Notes under the pieces: model-generated
Seen by the model: only the letters and a program-made list of their open reading frames with translations
Database searches by the model: none
What the model was told of the DNA's origin: nothing
Assembly (NCBI RefSeq): GCF_000166135.1
Contig: NC_014666.1
Span: forward strand, 2,790,001 to 2,854,000
DNA length: 64,000 bases
Source of the DNA: Pseudofrankia inefficax
GTDB taxonomy: Bacteria > Actinomycetota > Actinomycetes > Frankiales > Frankiaceae
Reading direction: 5' to 3'
In this document: piece by piece, positions 35,479-42,784 of the stretch
How the letters are laid out: the number at the start of each line of letters is the position of its first letter
Position numbering within the stretch: the stretch's first letter is position 1
Program-made: the position numbers and the translations under genes

Positions 35479-35871
35479 CTACCGCCCGTCGCGCAGGGAG
35501 CCGGGCCTGGCGGGCGATCGGACGGCCCGTGGGTCACCTGGCGCGACCCATTCCGGCTGGGACGCGGCCGCGTGCGCGCAGCTCAGTGCCGTGTCCCCAA
35601 GCGCGCGCCTGATGGTGGTTCCCGTGCGGGCGAGTTCGCCCGCCCAGAGCTCGGCGGCCGGGCCGGCCCAGGCGCCCGCGTCCAGCGCCGCCGCCAGACC
35701 GTCGAACGCGGTGGCGATCTCGGCCGTGCCGCGGTCGAGGACAGCCGCGGCCGTCAGCAGCGCGCGCCGGCGTTCGTTGACGACCAGCCCCGCCGGCGCC
35801 CCCGCCCCGTTCCCGGCTTCCGCCACGACCGGCCCTGCCACAGCCAGCCCGCCAACAACTCGCCCTGCCAT
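35479..35871 (-). CDS. Small WXG100-like helical protein
   Basis: 130 residues from ATG 35871. The core ALLTAAAVLDRGTAEIATAF followed by LDAGAWAGPAAELWAGELAR looks like a helix, a Trp-Ala-Gly turn and a second helix, the WXG100 pattern, though an Ala/Gly-rich N-terminal extension of about 35 residues precedes it. WXG100 proteins are type VII secretion substrates or dimer partners. Stop and next start are separated by four bases, so the large downstream protein is probably made with it. No ESX secretion ATPase is visible in the window. Confidence 0.55.
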   Translation of the reverse strand: MAGRVVGGLAVAGPVVAEAGNGAGAPAGLVVNERRRALLTAAAVLDRGTAEIATAFDGLAAALDAGAWAGPAAELWAGELARTGTTIRRALGDTALSCAHAAASQPEWVAPGDPRAVRSPARPGSLRDGR

Positions 35872-35996
35872 GATCCACCGCCTTCTCCGTCGGGAGCCAG
35901 GCGGCACGTTAGCCAGCTCGCCGGCGGGCAGGAAGGCGTCAGCGCCGTCCTGTGGATAGCGGCTGACCTGTGGATATAGCTGGCCGTAACCGGCTG

Positions 35997-36749
35997 CTAT
36001 CCCTTGTTCGGAACGCGGTAGCGCAGGAAGAGCGAGCCGTCGTCCTCCAGTACGTGCCCAAGCTCCATGGGCTGGGCCAGCGGCCAGGCGGCGCCGGCGA
36101 CGATGCCGAGATGTTGCGGCCCAGCGAGCAGCGGGGCGACCGTCAGGCACAGCTCGTCGAGCAGGCCGGCGCCGGCCAGCTGAGCGTGCAGCATCGGCCC
36201 GCCCTCGGTGAGGACCCGCGAAAGGCCGCGTCCCGCCAGCGCGCCGAGCACCAGCTCCAGCTCGACCTGCTCGTCGCCGCACACGACGACGTCCGCGACC
36301 TCGCGCAGCGCCGAGACCCGCTCGACGGGGGCGCTCGCCGCGGTCAGCAGCAGCGGCCGGACGGCCGCGCCGAACAGCCGGGCGCCCGGGTCGATCGCCA
36401 GCGACCCGGAGACCACCGCGATCGGCGGCACGGGCGCGAGGCCCGCCGCGATCCGCGCCTCCTGCCGCGGCGGCGGGACGATGGCCGGCCCGTAGTTCTC
36501 GGCCCGAGCGGTGCCCGCGCCGACGAGGACGACGTCGGCCAGCCACCGCAGCGTGTGGAAGATCTGCCGGTCGCCGGGCCCGCCGAGAGCGGCGGACCGG
36601 CCGCCGACCTCGGCCGCGCCGTCGGCCGCCGAGACGAAGTTCGCCCGGACGTGGGCGGTCCCCGCGGGCGGGACCGGCAGGGCGTAGGCCGCGTCGAGGT
36701 CTTCCTGGCTCAGGTCGTCTTGGCCCGGCGCGGGCAGTAGTCGGCGCAC
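35997..36749 (-). CDS. Pyrimidine reductase / RibD C-terminal domain family protein
   Basis: 250 residues. The DHFR-like RibD_C fold is indicated by VRANFVSAADGAAEVGGRSA, IFHTLRWLADVVLVGAGTAR and LSRVLTEGGPMLHAQLAGAG. Members reduce 5-amino-6-ribosylaminouracil phosphate in riboflavin synthesis with NADPH or act on related pyrimidines. This copy lacks a deaminase domain and lies away from riboflavin genes, so its substrate is uncertain. Downstream of pheA on the same strand with 81 bases between. Confidence 0.8.
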   Translation of the reverse strand: MRRLLPAPGQDDLSQEDLDAAYALPVPPAGTAHVRANFVSAADGAAEVGGRSAALGGPGDRQIFHTLRWLADVVLVGAGTARAENYGPAIVPPPRQEARIAAGLAPVPPIAVVSGSLAIDPGARLFGAAVRPLLLTAASAPVERVSALREVADVVVCGDEQVELELVLGALAGRGLSRVLTEGGPMLHAQLAGAGLLDELCLTVAPLLAGPQHLGIVAGAAWPLAQPMELGHVLEDDGSLFLRYRVPNKG

Positions 36750-36830
36750 CGGCCTGACCTTATGTGGATGGCCAGCGCACGAAGGCGGCCGGTCGAGCGG
36801 CCGCCGGGCCGGCGTGCGGGGCGGACCGTC

Positions 36831-37793
36831 TCAGCCGGCGGACGACCGGACCCGGCCGGCGATCCGCTCCCGGTAACGGCTCGCCCGGTAGACCCCGAGA
36901 ATCCGGTAGTCGGCGAAGAAGGCGAGCTCCTCGAACGCCTGCGCGACCGCCGTCTCTTCGGGGCTGCCTTCGATGTCCGCCAGGAACTGGGTCGCGACGA
37001 AGGCACCGCCGACCATGAAGCTCTCCAGCTTCGTCATGTTGACACCGTTGGTGGCGAATCCGCCGAGCGCCTTGTAAAGCGCCGACGGGCGATTCTTCAC
37101 CTTGAAGATGAAGGTCGTCACCAGCTCGTGCACGCCCGCCGCCGCGCGCAGGTCCTCCGCCGAGAAGATGAGGAAGCGCGTCGTGTTGTGCTGCTCGTCC
37201 TCGAGGTCCTCGCGCAGGATGGTCAGCCCGTACACCTCGGCGGCCACCCGGGAGGCGATCGCGGCCCGGGTGGGGTCACCGGACTGGGCGAGCTCGCGCG
37301 CCGCCCCGGCGGTGTCCGCGTCGGGCGTCGCCCGCAGGCCGAGCGCGCGCAGCGCCTCGCGGCACTGGGCCAGCGCCTGCGGGTGGCTGTGCACGGTCTT
37401 GAGGTCGGCCAGCGAGGTTCCCGGCAGGGCCATCAGCTGATGGTGCACCGGCAGGAAGTACTCGCCGATGATGTGGGCCTTCGCGTCCGGCAGCAGATGG
37501 TGGATGTCGGCGACGCGGCCGGCGGTGGAGTTCTCCACCGGGATCATCGCCAGCTGCACCGTGCCGTCGTCGATCGCGGCGAAGCACTCCTCGAACGTCT
37601 GGAACGGCACCGCGTCGAAGTCTGGGTACACGTCGCGGCAGGCCAGGTGGGAGTTTGCCCCCGGCTCGCCCTGGTAGGCGATGCGCTGCCGGGAAGTCAG
37701 GACGGGCACGGTGCGGTCACGGATCCTTTTGGCGTCGGTTCGGCGGAGCCCGGATCGGGCGTCGCCCACGTTACCGGTGCCGGCCGCGGCCAT
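36831..37793 (-). CDS. pheA: Prephenate dehydratase
   Basis: 320 residues. The catalytic domain starts RIAYQGEPGANSHLACRDVY and contains IPVENSTAGRVADIHHLL and the active-site HNTTRFLIF. An ACT domain for phenylalanine feedback follows (VTTFIFKVKNRPSALYKALG, KLESFMVGGAFVATQFLADI). It converts prephenate to phenylpyruvate in phenylalanine synthesis. An N-terminal stretch of about 35 residues before the domain is longer than usual, so a downstream start is possible. Divergent from nfeD. Confidence 0.92.
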   Translation of the reverse strand: MAAAGTGNVGDARSGLRRTDAKRIRDRTVPVLTSRQRIAYQGEPGANSHLACRDVYPDFDAVPFQTFEECFAAIDDGTVQLAMIPVENSTAGRVADIHHLLPDAKAHIIGEYFLPVHHQLMALPGTSLADLKTVHSHPQALAQCREALRALGLRATPDADTAGAARELAQSGDPTRAAIASRVAAEVYGLTILREDLEDEQHNTTRFLIFSAEDLRAAAGVHELVTTFIFKVKNRPSALYKALGGFATNGVNMTKLESFMVGGAFVATQFLADIEGSPEETAVAQAFEELAFFADYRILGVYRASRYRERIAGRVRSSAG

Positions 37794-37898
37794 ACCGCGT
37801 CCGCCCGCCGGCAGCCGCGTCGACGATGTTTCGCGGGAGTTGTCCGGTAGCCGATATGACCGCTCTGAAAAGAGAGTGATCAGGCCTACGATGGAGAC

Positions 37899-38366
37899 GT
37901 GCCGGCCGACCTAGTCTGGTTCATCGTCGCCGGAGGGCTCACCATCGCCGAGCTGCTCACGGGTGGCTTGTACCTGCTCATGTTCGCCCTGGCGGCCGCG
38001 GTAGCCGGGGTGGTGGCGCTGGTCGGCGGTGGCCTCGTCTGGGAGCTGCTCGCCTTCGTCCTCGCGGCCGGCGGCCTGACCTTCGGCCTGCGGCCCATCG
38101 CCGCTCGCCATCTCAACACCGCGCCGCTGATCGCCACCGGCGCGCAGGCGCTCGTCGGCGCCGAGGGCGTCGTCCTCGAACGGGTGGACCGGTACGACGG
38201 CCGCGTGAAGATCAAGGGCGAGATCTGGTCGGCGCGTGCCTACCCGGACGGCGTCGTGATCGCGGTGGGCAGCGAGGTCCGCGTGCTGCGCATCGACGGC
38301 GCGACGGCGATCGTCCACCAGGAAGAAGTCCCGGGACTGGAAGTCCCACGGAGGGAGTTGCCATGA
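37899..38366 (+). CDS. NfeD-family membrane protein
   Basis: 155 residues from GTG 37899. Three hydrophobic segments (LVWFIVAGGLTIAELLTGGL, LLMFALAAAVAGVVALVGGG, WELLAFVLAAGGLTFGL) are followed by an OB-fold domain (ALVGAEGVVLERVDRYDGRV, then IWSARAYPDG). NfeD proteins partner SPFH proteins in membrane microdomains and quality control. The next gene, an SPFH protein, overlaps it by four bases, as in the classic pair. Confidence 0.9.
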   Translation: MPADLVWFIVAGGLTIAELLTGGLYLLMFALAAAVAGVVALVGGGLVWELLAFVLAAGGLTFGLRPIAARHLNTAPLIATGAQALVGAEGVVLERVDRYDGRVKIKGEIWSARAYPDGVVIAVGSEVRVLRIDGATAIVHQEEVPGLEVPRRELP

Positions 38367-39337
38367 CCGGTGGACTGATCGTGGTGGCGGTGCTCGCGTT
38401 CGTAGCCCTGGTCTTCGTGATGCGGTCGGTCAAGGTCGTCCCGCAGGCACGCGCGGTGGTCGTCGAGCGGCTCGGCCGTTACCACCGCACGCTGGTGCCG
38501 GGTCTCGCGATCGTCCTGCCGTTCGTGGACCGGGTCCGGGAACGGATCGACCTGCGCGAGCAGGTGGTGGCCTTCCCGCCCCAGCCGGTGATCACCGAGG
38601 ACAACCTGGTCGTCGGCATCGACACCGTCCTCTACTTCCAGGTGACTGACCCGCGCGCGGCGACCTACGAGATCGCCAACTTCATCCAGGCGATCGAGCA
38701 GCTGACCGTGACGACCCTGCGCAACGTCATCGGTGGCCTGCACCTGGAGGCGGCGCTCACCTCCCGGGACCAGATCAACACCGCGCTGCGCGGCGTGCTC
38801 GACGAGGCGACCGGCAAGTGGGGTATCCGGGTGAACCGGGTCGAGATCAAGGCCATCGAACCGCCGCGCTCGGTGCAGGAGGCGATGGAGAAGCAGATGC
38901 GCGCCGAGCGCGACCGGCGGGCGGCGATCCTGACGGCCGAGGGCTTCCGGCAGAGCGAGATCCTCAAGGCCGAAGGCGAGAAGCAGGCGGCGATCCTCAA
39001 GGCCGAGGGCGACCGGCAGGCGCAGATCCTGCAGGCCGAGGGCGAGGCGAAGGCGATCGACACCGTCTTCTCGGCGATCCACGCCGGCGACGCCGACCCG
39101 AAGCTGCTCGCCTACCAGTACCTGCAGACCCTCCCCAAGATCGCCAACGGACAGGCGAGCAAGGTGTGGATCATTCCCAGCGAGCTCAGCGGCGCGCTGG
39201 GAAGCGGCATCGGCGACCTGGCCAGCCTGATCGGCGGCGGGGGAGACAGCTCCCAGCTCGACCCGAACGAGACCCTGCGCCGCCCAAGGCTGGCCAAGCC
39301 CGTCGCCCCCACCCAGAACGGCGACCAGAACAGCTAG
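38363..39337 (+). CDS. SPFH/band-7 membrane protein (stomatin/QmcA-like)
   Basis: 324 residues. One N-terminal membrane helix (GLIVVAVLAFVALVFVMRSV) precedes the SPFH domain with VPQARAVVVERLGRYHRTLV, VLPFVDRVRERIDLREQVVA and TVTTLRNVIGGLHLEAALTS. A long coiled coil contains the heptad-like repeats ILKAEGEKQAAILKAEGDRQ. It forms oligomeric membrane scaffolds with its NfeD partner, whose gene overlaps the start. The C-terminal 70 residues are polar and variable. Confidence 0.92.
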   Translation: MTGGLIVVAVLAFVALVFVMRSVKVVPQARAVVVERLGRYHRTLVPGLAIVLPFVDRVRERIDLREQVVAFPPQPVITEDNLVVGIDTVLYFQVTDPRAATYEIANFIQAIEQLTVTTLRNVIGGLHLEAALTSRDQINTALRGVLDEATGKWGIRVNRVEIKAIEPPRSVQEAMEKQMRAERDRRAAILTAEGFRQSEILKAEGEKQAAILKAEGDRQAQILQAEGEAKAIDTVFSAIHAGDADPKLLAYQYLQTLPKIANGQASKVWIIPSELSGALGSGIGDLASLIGGGGDSSQLDPNETLRRPRLAKPVAPTQNGDQNS

Positions 39338-39376
39338 GCACTCCCGCCGACAAGGCTGGCCCGTTCCGGGCAGTCC

Positions 39377-39455
39377 CATGATCGCCGTTTCGGCCCTGGG
39401 ACGGTCGTAGTCGCGGCCGTTTCACAGCCATCCGAAGGCCAAGACGGCGATCATG
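39377..39455 (+). repeat. 79-base palindromic element, copy A
   Basis: Begins CATGATCGCCGTTTCGGCCC and ends with a near reverse complement (GGCCAAGACGGCGATCATG), with GGTCGTAG in the centre. A second copy in opposite orientation lies at 40311-40389, so the two flank the DUF2231 gene. Confidence 0.9.
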
Positions 39456-39486
39456 ACGACGGTCTGGACCCGTGGCTCGGCTCAGC

Positions 39487-39675
39487 CCCGACACGGAGGT
39501 CTGTGGGTCCGGGCGCGTCAGGCGGGCCGAGGCGGACGTAACGCAGATCCCGACCCTGGATAGGCGCTCGCCCCCGTATCTCGCCCATACGGCGAACCAG
39601 ATTGGGGAGGGCGCCCAGCGCCCGACACGGAGGTCTGTGGGTCCGGGCGCTCCGCGCCCGGACCCACAGACCTCC
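39487..39675. repeat. 30-base direct repeats with a 22-bp perfect hairpin and BIME-like copy 2
   Basis: An identical 30-base sequence starting CCCGACACGGAGGTCTGTGG occurs at 39487-39516 and 39621-39650. The second copy forms the left arm of a perfect 22-bp hairpin (39629-39650 with 39654-39675, loop TCC). BIME-like copy 2 (39602-39661) overlaps the hairpin. The whole 428-base gap between the SPFH and DUF2231 genes holds repeats and no gene. Confidence 0.9.
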
Positions 39676-39765
39676 TTACTATCTGCTTACTGACCGTTCT
39701 CAGGACATCTTCAGGCAGCCGGGCCAGGGTCAGAGATGATCTGAACGTCGCCCCAGGAGGCTGTC

Positions 39766-40281
39766 GTGCCGACAACGATTTCCGGGCTGCCCGCCCACGC
39801 CCTGATCGTGCACGCCACGGTCGTACTGGTGCCGCTGGCCGCGCTGCTGCTCGCGCTGACCGCGCTCTGGCCCCGGGTGCGCCGCGCGCTCGGGCCGCTT
39901 CCGGCGATCGCCTGCGCCGGCGCGCTCATCCTGGTCCCGATCACCACGTCGACCGGCGAGAAGCTGCGCGACAAGCTCGGGGTCGACAACCCGCTGATCG
40001 CCCGGCACGCCGCGCTGGGGGAGGAACTGCTGCCGTGGGTGGCCGGCATGTTCGCGGCCGCGCTGCTCCTGCTGTTCGTGCACGGCTGGCGGCCCACGGC
40101 GTGGACGATGCCCGGTCCGGCCCAGGCGGGCTCCGGCTCGGCGGCTCGGACACTGCCGCGGCCCGTGTCGGCGGTCGTCTCCCTGATCGTCCTCGCCCTG
40201 GCGGTCATCGTGATCGTCGAGGTCGTCCGGATCGGGCACGCCGGGGCCGAGGCCGTCTGGCAGGGCGTCGGCAGCAGCTAG
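39766..40281 (+). CDS. DUF2231 family membrane protein
   Basis: 171 residues from GTG 39766. GLPAHALIVHATVVLVPLAA opens the first of four hydrophobic segments (others: ALGPLPAIACAGALILVPIT, LLPWVAGMFAAALLLLFVHG, VVSLIVLALAVIVIVEVVRI). The conserved His residues in PAHALIVHAT and in RHAALGEEL are typical of DUF2231, where haem or metal binding has been suggested but not shown. The gene is bracketed by inverted copies of a 79-base palindromic element. Confidence 0.85.
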   Translation: MPTTISGLPAHALIVHATVVLVPLAALLLALTALWPRVRRALGPLPAIACAGALILVPITTSTGEKLRDKLGVDNPLIARHAALGEELLPWVAGMFAAALLLLFVHGWRPTAWTMPGPAQAGSGSAARTLPRPVSAVVSLIVLALAVIVIVEVVRIGHAGAEAVWQGVGSS

Positions 40282-40310
40282 CGCCACGCCCATCAAGATC
40301 AGCCAGTCGC

Positions 40311-40389
40311 CATGATCGGCGTTTCGGCCCTCTGATGGCTGCGAAACAGCCCCGGCTACGACCACCGGAGGGCCAAAACGGCGATCACG
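40311..40389 (-). repeat. 79-base palindromic element, copy B, inverted relative to copy A
   Basis: Its reverse complement matches copy A (39377-39455) through the arms, the central GGTCGTAG and the region GTTTCGCAGCCATC, with scattered substitutions. It lies 30 bases after the DUF2231 stop. Confidence 0.9.
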
Positions 40390-40515
40390 CCACCGGGCCG
40401 AGCCTCGGGCGCGGGATCGCGCGGTGTGGCGCGTTGGGCGCCGTTGATCATCCGGCGACGCACCGAATCCGATGCCGGATTTCCCGTCAGCCGACTGGGC
40501 GGCGACGATAGGCGC

Positions 40516-40623
40516 ATGGCAACGTACGTGATCCTGCTTGTGGTCGTCCTGTTCCTGGCGCTGGGCCTGCTCGGGCTGCTGTACTACGTCCTCAACCGCG
40601 CCGAGCACGAACGGCACCGGTAG
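40516..40623 (+). CDS. Possible 35-residue single-pass membrane peptide
   Basis: ATG 40516 opens a 35-residue frame with one hydrophobic helix (TYVILLVVVLFLALGLLGLL) and a short polar tail rich in Arg, His and Glu. The composition (strongly hydrophobic, clean stop) is unlike random G+C-rich frames, so a small membrane protein is plausible. No family recognised. It converges with treZ, 36 bases away. Confidence 0.4.
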   Translation: MATYVILLVVVLFLALGLLGLLYYVLNRAEHERHR

Positions 40624-40659
40624 CCCCTCGGTCGGAGCGCGGGCCGGGCTTCGGGCCGC

Positions 40660-42606
40660 CTACTCCCGCGGGCGTAGGCGGCCGATCACCACGGACTCGC
40701 CGTCCGCCTCGACGCTGCCCGGCCAGGCGTCGAACCCGGGCCGCGAGACCGCCAGCGGCTCCAGCACGGCCCCGGCCGGCCGCCCCCGCTGACCCGGGCC
40801 GCCCGTGCCCGAGTGGTCAGGGCCGGTTTTGCCCACATGGTCAGGGCCGGGTTTGCCCACATGGTCAGGGCCGGTTTTGCCCACATGGTCAGGGCCGGTT
40901 TTGCGCACGTAGTCAGGTCCGCCGTCGCCGGGCCAGCCGACCGGGATCGACTGCCGGTCCGGGCCCAGGTTGCACACCACGGCGACCGCGTCGGCCGGTC
41001 CGCCCCGGTACAGCACGAACCACCGGGCGTCCTCGTCGTAGGCGCACCGCACCGAGGACCAGTCCGGGTCGGTCAGCTCCGCCATCGTGTGCCGCAGCGC
41101 GATCAGCCGCTGGTACCAGCCGAGCAGGCCGTGATGCGGCTCGGCCGACGGCTGCGACCAGTCCAGCCGCGAACGGGTGAACGTCTCCTCGGCCTGCGGG
41201 TCGGGCACCTCCTCGGGTCCCCAGCCGTGGGCGGCGAACTCGGCCCGCCGGCCGGTGCGCACCGCGTCGGCAAGCCAGTCGGTCACATGGTCGGTGAAGT
41301 ACGCCCACGGGGTCGTCGCGCCCCACTCCTCGCCCATGAAGAGCATCGGGGTGAACGGCCCCGTCAGCAGCAGCGCCGCGCCGATCCGCAGCAGCCCGTC
41401 GGACAGCGTCGCCGCGGCCCGGTCGCCGGTCGCGCGGTTGCCGACCTGGTCGTGGTCCTGCAGGAAGGTCACCAGCCGGGACGCCGGGACCGACGCGGGC
41501 ATCGGCCGCCCGTGGCTGTGTCCCCGGAAGGTCGAGTACGTGCCGTCGTGCACGAACCCGCTGGTGAACGCCTTCGCCAGCGTCGCGAGTGACCCGAAGT
41601 CGACGTAGTAGCCCTGCCGCTCGCCGGACAGCGCCGCCCACAGGGCGTGGTGGACGTCGTCGGCCCACTGGCCGTCCATCCCGAGCCCGCCCGCCTGCGC
41701 CGGGCTGATCATCCTAGGGTCGTTCAGGTCGGACTCCGCGACCAGGAACAGCGGCCGGCGCTGATGGGCCCCCAGCCGGTGGACCCCGGTGGTCAGCTCC
41801 TCCAGGACGTGCGTCGCCCGGCTGTCGCGCAGCGCGTGCACCGCGTCGACGCGCAGGCCGTCGCAGTGGTAGTCGCGTAGCCACATCAGGGCGTTCTCGA
41901 CGATGAACGCCCGGACCTCGTCGGAGCCGGAGTCGTCGAGGTTCACCGCCGATCCCCACGGCGTGGTGTACCGGTCGGTGAAGTAGGGACCGAACCGGCC
42001 CAGATAGTTCCCGTCCGGGCCGAGGTGGTTGTAGACGACGTCCAGGACGACGCCGATCCCGTGCGCGTGGGCGGCGTCGACGAATCGCTTCAGCCCCTCC
42101 GGGCCGCCGTACGGGTCATGCGTCGCGTACAGGCCGACCCCGTCGTAGCCCCAGCCATGCCGGCCAGGGAAGGCGTTCACGGGCAGCAGTTCGACGGCGT
42201 CGACCCCGAGCCGGACGAGGTGGTCAAGCCGGTCGATCGCGGCGTCGAACGTCCCCTCCGGGGTGAACGTGCCGACGTGCAGCTCGTAGAGCACCCCGCC
42301 GGCCAGCGGCACCCCGCGCCAGCCGTGATCCGTCCAGGCGAACCGGACGTGCTCGACGACCCGGGACCGGCCGTGCACCCCGTACGGCTGCCAGGGCGAC
42401 CGCGGGTCGGGCAGCTCCTCGTCGGTACCGTCCAACCGGAACGCGTAGTCCGTCCCATGTCCGGCCGCCGCCACGTCGCCCGACCACCACCCATCCGGCG
42501 CACCGACCAGGTCCAACACCTCGTCCTGGCCCTCTGGATCGTCCGGATCGCGGGTGACCACAGCAACCGACTTGGCAAGGGGCGCCCACACCCGGAAGAT
42601 GCTCAT
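40660..42606 (-). CDS. treZ: Malto-oligosyltrehalose trehalohydrolase (TreZ)
   Basis: 648 residues. An N-terminal beta-sandwich (MSIFRVWAPLAKSVAVVTRD) precedes a GH13 barrel with CDGLRVDAVHALRD (nucleophile Asp), LFLVAESDLNDPR (acid/base Glu) and FLQDHDQVGNRATG (third Asp). It releases trehalose from maltooligosyl-trehalose made by TreY. The C-terminal domain is interrupted by four copies of an eight-residue unit of the form DHVGKTGP, encoded by a 24-bp tandem repeat; TreZ homologues are not known to me to carry this. Last gene of treX-treY-treZ. Confidence 0.94.
   Translation of the reverse strand: MSIFRVWAPLAKSVAVVTRDPDDPEGQDEVLDLVGAPDGWWSGDVAAAGHGTDYAFRLDGTDEELPDPRSPWQPYGVHGRSRVVEHVRFAWTDHGWRGVPLAGGVLYELHVGTFTPEGTFDAAIDRLDHLVRLGVDAVELLPVNAFPGRHGWGYDGVGLYATHDPYGGPEGLKRFVDAAHAHGIGVVLDVVYNHLGPDGNYLGRFGPYFTDRYTTPWGSAVNLDDSGSDEVRAFIVENALMWLRDYHCDGLRVDAVHALRDSRATHVLEELTTGVHRLGAHQRRPLFLVAESDLNDPRMISPAQAGGLGMDGQWADDVHHALWAALSGERQGYYVDFGSLATLAKAFTSGFVHDGTYSTFRGHSHGRPMPASVPASRLVTFLQDHDQVGNRATGDRAAATLSDGLLRIGAALLLTGPFTPMLFMGEEWGATTPWAYFTDHVTDWLADAVRTGRRAEFAAHGWGPEEVPDPQAEETFTRSRLDWSQPSAEPHHGLLGWYQRLIALRHTMAELTDPDWSSVRCAYDEDARWFVLYRGGPADAVAVVCNLGPDRQSIPVGWPGDGGPDYVRKTGPDHVGKTGPDHVGKPGPDHVGKTGPDHSGTGGPGQRGRPAGAVLEPLAVSRPGFDAWPGSVEADGESVVIGRLRPRE
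40812..40907 (-). repeat. 24-bp tandem repeat, four copies, inside treZ
   Basis: Units of 24 bases (plus strand CATGGTCAGGGCCGGTTTTG, then CCCA) at 40812, 40836, 40860 and 40884, nearly identical and in frame. On the coding strand they give a Pro/Gly/Lys-rich octapeptide repeat. Confidence 0.92.
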
Positions 42607-42784
42607 CGCCCCTGTCTTACCGTCAAACCCCCCACCTACTCACGCCGGGTCGCCCGACGCGCCCCACAGCCAGCGCGAGCGCCGCGAAGCGACCTAGATC
42701 AGACCTGTGCCCCAGGGCGAACCAATGTGATCCTCAAGCGAGGATCGGGGCCGAAGGCTCACGCCCGGACGCCGCGAACCAGTG

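Noticed and set aside
39377-40389. Inverted element pair considered as an insertion sequence carrying its own transposase
   Set aside because: The enclosed gene is a DUF2231 membrane protein, and no transposase motif or target duplication was seen.
40812-40907. 24-bp repeats considered as CRISPR
   Set aside because: No spacers, and the units are in frame inside treZ.
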